Origin: an uncultured Acidimicrobiaceae bacterium
GTDB taxonomy: Bacteria; Actinomycetota; Acidimicrobiia; Spongiisociales; UBA5794
Direction: 5' to 3'
Length of the DNA: 13,925 bases
NCBI GenBank assembly: GCA_947258635.1
Contig: CAMYJM010000069.1
Coordinates: 1-13,925, forward strand
Under the pieces are notes generated by a model. The model was not told the DNA's origin and did no database searches. It worked only from the letters and a program-made list of their open reading frames with translations. Shown in pieces: positions 7,887 to 13,925 of this stretch. The first letter of the stretch is position 1; each line of letters opens with the position of its first letter. The translations under genes were made by a program, and so were the position numbers.

Positions 7887-8341
7887 CTAGGAGGTGCAAC
7901 ATCGCCAAAGACATCCCACTGCACCAGTTCGACGAAGCGCGTGCACAGCAGTACTCCGCCAGCAGCACTTTCACCAAGACGGCCATTCTCGTTCCGGTGG
8001 CCGATCCCGAGGCGAAGGTCACGATCAAGGCCCCGTTCGGCCTGGAGGTGATGAAGGGCGAGTTCTATGTCGTCGCCTCCTCCGAAGGTCCCTACGGGGC
8101 TGCGAAGGTCGAATTCGAAGCGGCCAATGTCGAGGTCGAACCCAACCGGTGGCAGAAGCGAGGCACCGTGCTCGCCTACAGGACGACCGAACGCTGCCGG
8201 GTCGAGACCTGGCTCGCCGACGGGACCCACGAGACAACCGTCGACGCCGAGCCCGGCGACTGGATCGTTCGCCAGCCCGCCGGTGAGGTGATCGTCGCCA
8301 AACCGAAGAATTTCGCCGCGCGCTACGAACCGGTCGACTGA
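7865..8341 (+). CDS. Unknown small protein with PGDWIV motif; start probably ATC 7901
   Basis: I do not recognise the family. The formal ORF from GTG 7865 gives 158 aa, but that GTG has no convincing ribosome site. A perfect AGGAGG at 7889-7894 sits inside the frame, 6 bases before an in-frame ATC (7901). From there the protein reads xAKDIPLHQFDEARAQQYSA... (146 aa), and no ATG, GTG or TTG lies near that ribosome site in frame. The product is soluble, mixed alpha/beta, without signal peptide or TM segments. Its C-terminus has PGDWIV...GEVIVAKPKNFAARYEP, a pattern I associate with small phage-like or adaptor beta-rich proteins, but this is only a resemblance. It is first in the plus-strand series; a 96-base gap precedes the M15 peptidase gene. 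Confidence 0.75.
   Translation: MRDIGATPRRCNIAKDIPLHQFDEARAQQYSASSTFTKTAILVPVADPEAKVTIKAPFGLEVMKGEFYVVASSEGPYGAAKVEFEAANVEVEPNRWQKRGTVLAYRTTERCRVETWLADGTHETTVDAEPGDWIVRQPAGEVIVAKPKNFAARYEPVD
7889..7894 (+). promoter_or_regulatory. AGGAGG ribosome site pointing to an ATC start
   Basis: A perfect anti-Shine-Dalgarno match, located 6 bases before ATC 7901 and 24 bases downstream of the formal GTG start at 7865. It decides the start problem of this gene in favour of ATC, or of a miscalled ATG, unless it is fortuitous. Confidence 0.5.
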
Positions 8342-8425
8342 CACCACTAGACACCACCAGACGCGGGCGCCGGCGCCATTGCTCCCTCTGCCCGGAGGCC
8401 GTCAACAACCCGGTCCTGTGCCGGG

Positions 8426-8431
8426 TAGGCT
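8426..8431 (+). promoter_or_regulatory. Candidate -10 box (TAGGCT) for leaderless M15 peptidase transcript
   Basis: TAGGCT matches TAnnnT and ends 6 bases before ATG 8438, which has no Shine-Dalgarno sequence. This spacing is typical of leaderless actinobacterial mRNAs. A small hairpin, ACCCGG (8408-8413) with CCGGGT (8421-8426), lies directly upstream. No clear -35 is seen. Confidence 0.4.
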
Positions 8432-8437
8432 GAACCC

Positions 8438-9213
8438 ATGAGTGATGCTGCGCTACCCACCATCCCCGAGGAATTCCTCGACCCCGAAGGCACCGGCGAG
8501 GAGCAAGATCCCGATCTCTCCGTCGAGGAGACGGAGCTCGAAGCGAGCTCGACCACGTTACGGAAGCTCTGGGCGCAATGGATGTGCCGCAAAGGTTCCG
8601 GGCGGTACGCCGATGTCGAGTTCTTCGGCAAGAAGATCGGCGGCGTTCCGGAGCCGGCGGTCGATGCGTACCGGGCGCTGGAGATGGCTCTGGTCGCCAC
8701 CGGGTACCAGCCGAAGTCGCGTTGGGCGTACAACTGCCGCAAGATCGCCAACACCAGCAGCTATTCGCTGCATTCGGCAGGAATCGCGATCGACATCGAT
8801 CCGAAAGAGAATCCCTATACGAGCGGGGACAAGTATGCGGGCATGCTCAAGCCCAATCATGTGAGCGCAGTGCTCGGCATCAAGAATCAGTTTGGCGACT
8901 CGGTCTGGGCTTGGGGGGGCAACTGGAGAAAGCCCGACCGGATGCACTTCCAGCTCGATCAAGGCCCGTTGCGGGTCGATGTCGACTGGAAGACCGTGCC
9001 CGGAGAACCGCCCGCTGGAGAGATATCAGAGGAGGGAAACGTGCTGGGAGATGGATCAAAGGGAAAGGCCGTCGTCGAGTTCCAGAACCGGATCTTGGCC
9101 TGGGACCCGGACGCGCTCCCCAAGTGGGGCGCCGACGGCGACTACGGCAACGAGACGGCAATATCGACGGGGTCACTGCAGCTCTGCTGCCACCGCGAGC
9201 GGAGGCCAGCTGA
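8438..9213 (+). CDS. M15-type D,D-peptidase (VanY-like) with frameshifted peptidoglycan-binding tail
   Basis: A zinc peptidase expected to cleave D-Ala-containing stem-peptide bonds of peptidoglycan. The M15 core spans about residues 40-175, with HSAGIAID (zinc ligands H112 and D119) and WGGNWRKPDRMHF (159-171; D167, H170). A linker leads to a PG_binding_1-like repeat from about 205 (KAVVEFQNRIL... GADGDYGNETA). At about 9157 the frame breaks: the expected end of that repeat, NIDGVTAALL, is found in another frame and stops at TGA 9211-9213. The middle of the repeat (usually AVxxFQ...GL..tG, some 15 residues) is missing. Read straight on, the original frame gives a nonsense basic tail to 9526 that overlaps the next gene. 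There is no signal peptide; the N-terminus is acidic (MSDAALPTIPEEFLDPEG). ATG 8438 is probably leaderless. The peptidase core is intact, so activity may survive. Confidence 0.8.
9144..9161 (+). repeat. ACGGCAA direct repeat at the peptidase frameshift
   Basis: ACGGCAA occurs at 9144-9150 and again at 9155-9161, exactly where the reading frame of the peptidoglycan-binding domain changes. Short direct repeats of this kind are common endpoints of slippage deletions or of assembly collapse. Confidence 0.5.
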
Positions 9214-9321
9214 CCGGCCGACTCGGCCCAGGCGGAACTTACTCCGCTGGGCACCATCGCCGACAACGCAGAGGGCGGTCGCGTTCGACCGATCCCCGCC
9301 CCCAAGAAACGGAGGAGAGTT

Positions 9322-9951
9322 ATGGCCGCGGCATCGCAGCGGATCGACATCGCAAAGATGGTCGACGACTTCCTGGAAAAGCAAGGCGGCGCCGAGCCCG
9401 AAGACATGTACGAGAGCGTCACGCGACGCCAGCCCCTCGAAGCGCCGCATGCCACCCCAATGGAGCCCGTGCCGGGCACGGCTCCACAGCCGCCGCTCCC
9501 TCGCCAAGACTCCTGGTACGTCGTGATCGACGAGATCGTCGAGACCACGGTGACTTTCGAGGCATGGCCCTGGCCGTCCATTGATGCCGCCACCCGATTC
9601 CTGTCCTTCGACCTGACGAAGACGAAGCGGAGAACGTTCGACCGCGATGCCCTGCAGCGAATCGTCGACGCCGGCCGCCGCCAACAGGACATGAGCCCGA
9701 GCGCCGACCGGCCGTTGCGCATCGGCGATGTCTTCGAGGTAACCGCCAAGAAGATACGAGACCCCCGCACCTGGACCTCGGTGGTCGACGACACCCGGCG
9801 CCAGCGCAAAGCAGCCCAGGCCGCGCTCCACGCCATGGCGGCGCCGCCACACTTCGCCCGGATCGATGAGCTCGAGACGATCGGTTCGGAGCTGCAAGAG
9901 ACCGCGACGAAAAGCACCGCCGGCTCCGGTAAGACCTTCCCGGCGGTGTGA
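9322..9951 (+). CDS. Unknown 209-aa protein, first of a tight operon with the MBL hydrolase
   Basis: I do not recognise this protein. ATG 9322 has a strong ribosome site (GGAGGAG at 9311-9317). It is soluble with no signal or TM. Residues 1-35 are probably helical (RIDIAKMVDDFLEKQGG), 36-60 are proline-rich and likely flexible, 62-155 form a compact region with PLRIGDVFEVTAKKIRDP (127-144), which could be a small beta barrel, and 150-200 are a charged helical tail (DDTRRQRKAAQAALHAM). The stop is followed after one base by the start of the MBL gene, so the two are almost certainly cotranscribed and probably work together. It could be an adaptor, inhibitor or sensor for the downstream enzymes; nothing in the sequence decides. 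Confidence 0.8.
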   Translation: MAAASQRIDIAKMVDDFLEKQGGAEPEDMYESVTRRQPLEAPHATPMEPVPGTAPQPPLPRQDSWYVVIDEIVETTVTFEAWPWPSIDAATRFLSFDLTKTKRRTFDRDALQRIVDAGRRQQDMSPSADRPLRIGDVFEVTAKKIRDPRTWTSVVDDTRRQRKAAQAALHAMAAPPHFARIDELETIGSELQETATKSTAGSGKTFPAV

Positions 9952-9952
9952 C

Positions 9953-11137
9953 ATGACGATTCCACGAGCTCCCAAGACCCGGTTCGTTGGAGATGACTTC
10001 TGGGATTCGGTGGAGGATCGTGACTTGGTCTACTTCTGCCTCAACGTCGGCGACGCCGACGCCCAGGTGCTCCTACTGCCCAATGTGGAAACCGGCCGGG
10101 AGGACGCCGCCGGCAATCCGGTGAAACGTCGCCCCGTCATCGTCGTCGACGCCGGCACCTCCTCCAAGGCGACGAAGTTCCTCGAGGCACTCGGGACTGC
10201 GTCGAACGGCAAGGTTCCCCCCATCGAGTGGATCGACGTGGTAGTCGCCACCCATCCGCATGGTGACCACATCGGCGGCATGCCGCGCCTTCTCGAGGAT
10301 TTCGAAGGCCGAATCGCCGAGTTCTGGGACCCGGGGTATTTCCACCCGAGCGGCACCTACTTCAAGGTCATGGAGCGCCTCGCCCGCATGACCGAAACCG
10401 TCTACGTGCAGCCGGCCGCAGGCATGCGGCGGTTCGTCGGTGACGTGGAGGTCACCGTCCTGACACCATCCGTCGCATTGCGCAATCGTTATGACACCTA
10501 CGGGATCGACGTCAACAACGCTTCCATCTCGCTGCGGGTCGCCACCCCGGCCGGACGGGCCAAGTTCGTCCCGGGCGAGTCGTGGCAGCTCCTCGAGGGT
10601 GTCGACGAGCGGGCCCAATTCAGCATGATCCTCGGTGCCGACGCCCAAACGGAATCGTGGGCGCACGCCATGGCCGACTTCCCCGACCTGATGAAGTCTC
10701 AGAGCGAGGCGGCCAAGGCCATCGGGGCGGCGACGAACGACCGCGATTTCCTCGACGCCGACGTCCTCAAGGTATCGCACCACGGCTCCAAGAAGGGCGT
10801 CAACTACGAGCTTGTCGATCGGATCGCCCCCAAGTTCCTGCTGCTTTCGTGTTCCGACCGCAGCGGCCATGGGTTCCCCCATGGCCTGAATCAGCACATC
10901 CTGCGCGAGGCCAAAGAGAAGCTGGCCAAGTCGGGCGCCGTCCACCGCCCGGACGACGACCACCTGAGGGGCGTGTTCTACACGGCGCAGAAGGACACCG
11001 CCGATGTCCTCCTGGGTTCCATCGCCATCGTCGGGAGCAGCAACTCGGATATCGAGATGTGGCGTTTTGGGGACTCGACCCGGAACCTGCCTGCCTTCGA
11101 TCGAGCGAGGCGCTGGGTGGCGAAGGAAGTCGACTGA
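9953..11137 (+). CDS. Stand-alone ComEC-like metallo-beta-lactamase-fold hydrolase
   Basis: A 394-aa cytosolic MBL-fold enzyme. The metal motifs are complete: VDAG (65-68), HPHGDH (101-106), D230 in LGAD, and SHHGS (275-279). The SHHGS form is the signature of the MBL domain of the ComEC/Rec2 family, and stand-alone members are predicted phosphodiesterases or nucleases. There is no TM segment, unlike ComEC itself. Between motifs there are long insertions (110-160, 235-268) and a C-terminal extension past 340. The ATG at 9953 begins 1 base after the upstream stop and has no separate strong ribosome site, so translation is probably coupled. By context it is a candidate nuclease or nucleotide-hydrolysing component of the module 9322-13536. 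Similar MBL proteins occur beside proteases in some defence loci, but a housekeeping role is not excluded. Confidence 0.88.
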   Translation: MTIPRAPKTRFVGDDFWDSVEDRDLVYFCLNVGDADAQVLLLPNVETGREDAAGNPVKRRPVIVVDAGTSSKATKFLEALGTASNGKVPPIEWIDVVVATHPHGDHIGGMPRLLEDFEGRIAEFWDPGYFHPSGTYFKVMERLARMTETVYVQPAAGMRRFVGDVEVTVLTPSVALRNRYDTYGIDVNNASISLRVATPAGRAKFVPGESWQLLEGVDERAQFSMILGADAQTESWAHAMADFPDLMKSQSEAAKAIGAATNDRDFLDADVLKVSHHGSKKGVNYELVDRIAPKFLLLSCSDRSGHGFPHGLNQHILREAKEKLAKSGAVHRPDDDHLRGVFYTAQKDTADVLLGSIAIVGSSNSDIEMWRFGDSTRNLPAFDRARRWVAKEVD

Positions 11138-11172
11138 ACCTGCTGTTTGCCGCACGCAGCGCCGTCGTGGCG

Positions 11173-11178
11173 TAATGT
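11173..11178 (+). promoter_or_regulatory. Weak candidate -10 box (TAATGT) before the alpha/beta-hydrolase gene
   Basis: In the 69-base gap between the MBL and hydrolase genes, TAATGT fits TAnnnT. TTGCCG at 11147-11152 could be a -35, but the 20-base spacing is too long. An internal promoter is possible; read-through from 9322 is equally likely. Confidence 0.2.
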
Positions 11179-11206
11179 CTCTTGGTACGCGCTAGGGGAG
11201 GCATCG

Positions 11207-12142
11207 ATGGCCGGACATGTGACGTTCATTCACGGGATCGGTAACCAGCCGGCTCCGGATCGGATGTTGACGAGCTGGAAGCGATCTCTGGCCGACGGCG
11301 GTGCCGGGGTCGATCTCGACGTATTCGGAGTGACATCGTCGGTCGTGTATTGGGCCGACGTCATGTACGCCGAGCCCAGTGACGCCACCCAAGAGCAGGA
11401 GTCCATGATCTTCGAGAGCGTCACGGCCGGTGAGGTTCCCACGATCGACGAGACCTACATCGAGGCTTCCGGCGAGAGCGAGCGAGAATTCATCGAAGCG
11501 ATGGTGGACACCTACCACCTCGACGCCGACGAGAGCATCCCGGTGCCCGAGCTGGAGGACGTCGACGAAGCGACCGCCCACCACCTCGAAGCCGTTCCCC
11601 TGCCGTGGTTCGTCAAGAAGCCGCTCATGCGCATCTTCCTGCGTGACGTGCATCACTATCTGTTCAACAAGTCGATCACGCCACGCCCCGAGGAGACGTT
11701 CCAGGTCCAAGACGAGATCAGGCAGCGGTTTCTAGCCAATCTCAACGCGGTCGACGCCCAACCCCACGTCGTGATCTCCCACAGTATGGGAACCGTGATC
11801 TCATACGACGTGCTCAAGCGAGTAGAGGCGAGCCCGGCGATAGGCACATTGATCACGCTGGGCAGCCCCCTCGGCCTGAGCGAGATCCAGGATCAGATGG
11901 AGCCGGAGCACACCAAGCGAGACGGCTTCCCCGCCAAGGTCACCCACTGGTCGAACCTGGCCGACGGATTGGACCCGGTGTGCGGGGCCGATCCCCGGCT
12001 CGCCAACGACTACCGCCGTGATGACCAAACCGTTGTCAGGGACGAGATGGTCAGGAACGACGGACTCTTCCGCCATCCCGTCAGCAAGTATCTGCGGCAA
12101 CCCTCGCTGCAGGCGGCGGTACGCTCGGCTCTGGGCATATAG
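11207..12142 (+). CDS. Serine alpha/beta-hydrolase (lipase/esterase-like) with HGIG motif
   Basis: A 311-aa protein of the alpha/beta-hydrolase fold. VTFIHGIGNQ (5-14) is the oxyanion-hole strand-loop. SHSMG (191-195) is the nucleophile elbow with Ser193. LITLGSPLG (215-223) is the next strand, D256 in ADGLDP is the likely acid, and H290 in LFRHPVSKYL is the likely catalytic histidine. Residues about 45-175 are an unusually long, acidic, helical lid between the first strand and the nucleophile. There is no signal peptide, so it acts inside the cell. Related HGIG hydrolases include PGAP1/DUF676-type lipases, so a lipid or ester substrate is plausible but not shown. ATG 11207 has GGGGAGG at 11195-11201; the frame is open to 11147 but lacks a ribosome site there. 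The protease gene starts 10 bases after its stop. Confidence 0.85.
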   Translation: MAGHVTFIHGIGNQPAPDRMLTSWKRSLADGGAGVDLDVFGVTSSVVYWADVMYAEPSDATQEQESMIFESVTAGEVPTIDETYIEASGESEREFIEAMVDTYHLDADESIPVPELEDVDEATAHHLEAVPLPWFVKKPLMRIFLRDVHHYLFNKSITPRPEETFQVQDEIRQRFLANLNAVDAQPHVVISHSMGTVISYDVLKRVEASPAIGTLITLGSPLGLSEIQDQMEPEHTKRDGFPAKVTHWSNLADGLDPVCGADPRLANDYRRDDQTVVRDEMVRNDGLFRHPVSKYLRQPSLQAAVRSALGI

Positions 12143-12152
12143 GGAGGTTGCC

Positions 12153-13536
12153 GTGACGCTATTCGAAACCCCGCTCGGGGAACGGCTGGAGACGGCGCTC
12201 GAAGCCGGCAAGGTCGACGAGATCGCCTCCAGCGTCGACGAGCTGCTCGATGCTGTGTGGCGCAAGCAGCTCGACGAAGGCGCCATCCAGGAAGCGACCG
12301 TCGCACTGCAGCGAAACGCCCGGTTCGCCCATGTGGTTGCGGTGGGCGACGCGGCCCTGGCGACCGAGCGGGCGACGATCGAAACCCGGCGCCGCTACTG
12401 CCAGGCGCTCATCGAGACCGGAGCGCTCCACGCCGCAGAGCTGGAGCTGGTCCGCATTTCCAACGAGGCCGACGTGACCGACAAAGAGCGCGGCGAAGCC
12501 CTCGGCTTGTTAGGCCGGCTCCGCAAACAACGCTACGTCTCGGGTCACCGCGGATCGGATCTGAGAGGCGCCATCGAGAACTACTTCGACGGGTACAAGG
12601 GCGGGACCGACCGCCCCTGGCATGGTGTGAACCTCCTGGCGCTGATGCACCGCGCCGTCGCGGACGAGATCGCGCCACCTCCCGGCTTGCCCGATCGCGA
12701 GGAGCTCGCCGGAGAGGTGCTCGCCGGTGTGCGCCAGACGCCGGAGAACCAGCGGACCATCTGGGAGCGCAACACCGAGGTGGAGACCCTCGTGGCTATG
12801 GGAAACATGGACGAGGCGCGTACCGTCGCCGAGGGCCTCGCCCAGAGCCGCAACGTCAACAGCTTCGAGTTGGAGAGTCTGCGCCTGCGCGGAGTCGGTG
12901 TGCAAGATCACCGATGCCAACGGCGAGGGGTGGGGCACCGGCTTCCTCTTGAGCGGCAGTCTCATCGACGCCAGCCTCGGCGACGACCCGATTATCGTCA
13001 CCAACGCCCACGTGACGAGCTCGCTGCCGGGCGTCTCCCAACTCCAGGCGGTCGAGGTCCAGGCGCGGTTCGAAGTGACCAAAGGCGAGGGGGAGGAACC
13101 GCTCGTGCTCACCGGGATGTCCGAGATCTGGACCTCGCCTCCTGGTGAGTGCGACGTCACCCTGCTGCGCTTCGAGGGGAACGTGCCGGCTCTGAAGCAG
13201 CCGATCGAGACCGCTCCGGCGCTGCCATTGGCAACTGAAGGCGCTTTTGTCTACGTGATCGGGCACCCCGCCGGGGCCGGCCTCAAGTTCTCGATTCGGG
13301 GCAACGACCTGCTCGCCTACGACACGGCCCAGACCAAGGTGCACTACACGGCACCCACCGAGCCCGGTAGCTCGGGCAGCCCGGTGTTCACGTCGCAGTG
13401 GCAACTGATGGCACTCCATCACGCGGGTAGCAACAAGATGCGCAAGCCGGACGATCCGTCCGCCACCTATCAGGCCAACGAGGGCATCACAATCGAGGCG
13501 ATTCGCGCCGCGTTCGCCGCGCAGAATACCGGCTGA
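12153..13536 (+). CDS. TPR/TRAFs-binding-like domain fused to trypsin-like protease, frameshifted
   Basis: Two halves in different frames. The N-terminal 247 residues (GTG 12153, GGGAGG at 12142-12147) are helical repeats with EALGLLGRLRKQRYV (115-129), AIENYFDGY (140-148) and WHGVNLLAL (156-164). This pattern resembles the TRAFs-binding (formerly DUF4071) region of ASK1-type kinases and its bacterial relatives. Near 12879-12898 the frame changes. The other frame then encodes a trypsin-like serine protease: VCKITDANGEGWGTGFLL, His in TNAHV (codon 13009), Asp in CDVTLLRF (13153), and Ser in PGSSGSP (13372). The triad and GTGF oxyanion-strand motif are complete. Related fusions, as I remember them, have a long linker between the halves; it seems missing here. 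Without a frameshift, translation would end at 13148 in an unrelated basic tail. Context suggests the helical part senses a signal or scaffold and controls proteolysis. Confidence 0.82.
12879..12890 (+). repeat. Tandem CTGCGC at the protease frameshift
   Basis: CTGCGC is repeated back-to-back at 12879-12884 and 12885-12890, at the point where the reading frame passes from the helical-repeat half to the protease half. This is a plausible deletion or slippage junction. Confidence 0.5.
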
Positions 13537-13583
13537 TCGCAGCCCTGGGGAGGGCGGCCTCAGGACCCGGACCGTGGGTTCCC

Positions 13584-13925
13584 TCAGCTGTGCCGCGCTC
13601 TGAGTATCTCGCCGCGTGTCTTGGCACGATCGAGCAGCTTGTCGGTCTGTTTGTAGCGATCGAGCCACAGCAGGAGGTCGCGCACGTGCTGCCCCACCTC
13701 GTCGGGATCGTTGCAGCCGGTCAGGTAGCCGATCTGGATGAAACGCTCGGGATCGGACGCAAAGAACCCCCAATCCTGCTTCGAGACGTGGATATCCGGA
13801 TTGCCGATGTGCCGCCTGACCTGGGTGTCGGTCACCGTGCGGTAGACGAGCACAAGATGGAGTGGTCCATAGTCCTCTTCCCAAGTCTCCACCGCAGTGC
13901 GGAATGGGTAGCCAACGTACCGGGC
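13584..13925 (-). CDS. Unknown protein, 5' end beyond the window
   Basis: I do not recognise this family. The frame is open to the right edge of the window, giving at least 113 residues that start ARYVGYPFRTAVETWEEDYG and end in RAKTRGEILRARHS. A GTG at 13892 could start a 102-aa form, but the sequence upstream of it reads equally like protein, so the true start is probably outside. The visible part alternates likely beta strands (LHLVLVYRTV) with helices (EVGQHVRDLLLWLDRYKQ), has no TM segments, and contains HVSKQDWGFFASDPERF. It is convergent with the protease gene across 47 bases, so it is not part of that operon, although it may belong to the same accessory region. Confidence 0.6.
   Translation of the reverse strand, partial: ARYVGYPFRTAVETWEEDYGPLHLVLVYRTVTDTQVRRHIGNPDIHVSKQDWGFFASDPERFIQIGYLTGCNDPDEVGQHVRDLLLWLDRYKQTDKLLDRAKTRGEILRARHS

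Noticed and set aside
7744..8028. N-terminal extension of the flavin reductase
   Set aside because: The 95 extra residues are unlike the family, overlap the divergent gene, and ATG 7743 has a good ribosome site.
9216..9228. GGCCG-ACT-CGGCC hairpin after the broken peptidase as a terminator
   Set aside because: The stem is only 5 bp, with no T-run, in GC-rich sequence where such stems arise often by chance.
9166..9526. C-terminal extension of the M15 peptidase read straight on in its own frame
   Set aside because: The residues are Arg/Ser/Pro-rich nonsense overlapping the next gene, while the true domain end is visible in another frame.
9953..11137. MBL protein as a beta-lactamase, lactonase or RNase Z
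   Set aside because: The SHHGS motif and overall order fit the ComEC/Rec2 MBL group, and there is no export signal as needed for a beta-lactamase.
12018..12152. Upstream ATG start for the TPR-protease gene
   Set aside because: It lies inside the alpha/beta-hydrolase gene in another frame; GTG 12153 has its own GGGAGG site.
1..13925. CRISPR array, tRNA, transposase, integrase or prophage structural genes
   Set aside because: No regularly spaced repeats, cloverleaf sequences or matching protein motifs were seen on either strand.

Overview
The window is high-GC DNA with GTG as well as ATG starts, clear AGGAGG-type ribosome sites beside a few starts that look leaderless (TAnnnT box 6-7 bases before the start codon), and actinobacterial-style proteins. 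I infer an uncultured or little-studied actinobacterium, possibly of the Acidimicrobiia type. No rRNA, tRNA, CRISPR, insertion sequence or integrase is visible.

Left part (1-7743) is ordinary chromosome. It holds a two-TM potassium channel with a cytosolic RCK/TrkA module (143-1165) and a very large secreted protein made of two consecutive UshA-like 5'-nucleotidase units with a FIMAH-like helical domain inserted in the first unit (1411-4860), followed by a hairpin terminator. A NatA/NatB-like ABC exporter operon comes next (5002-7103, ATGA overlap). A flavin reductase-like FMN protein lies on the minus strand (7123-7743), convergent with the exporter and divergent from what follows.

Right part (7865-13536) is an accessory-looking, all-plus-strand series: a 146-158 aa unknown protein whose best ribosome site points to an ATC codon; an M15-type zinc D,D-peptidase without a signal peptide whose peptidoglycan-binding tail is broken by a small deletion and frameshift; a 209 aa protein of unknown fold; a stand-alone ComEC-like metallo-beta-lactamase-fold hydrolase starting 1 base after it; a serine alpha/beta-hydrolase with an HGIG oxyanion motif; and, 10 bases later, a protein with an N-terminal helical-repeat domain resembling the TRAFs-binding (TPR) regulatory region of ASK-type kinases and a C-terminal trypsin-like protease with a full His-Asp-Ser triad. 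This last gene is also split by a frameshift at a short tandem repeat. A partial unknown gene on the minus strand (13584-13925) converges on the set and runs off the window.

The set of MBL hydrolase, lipase-like hydrolase and TPR-controlled protease (with a cytosolic cell-wall peptidase upstream) resembles sensor-protease-effector conflict or immune modules. That functional reading is inference: no STAND/NACHT ATPase, nucleotide cyclase or other canonical defence core is visible here. Two of the genes carry frame-breaking deletions at short direct repeats, so the locus may be decaying, phase-variable, or damaged in assembly.
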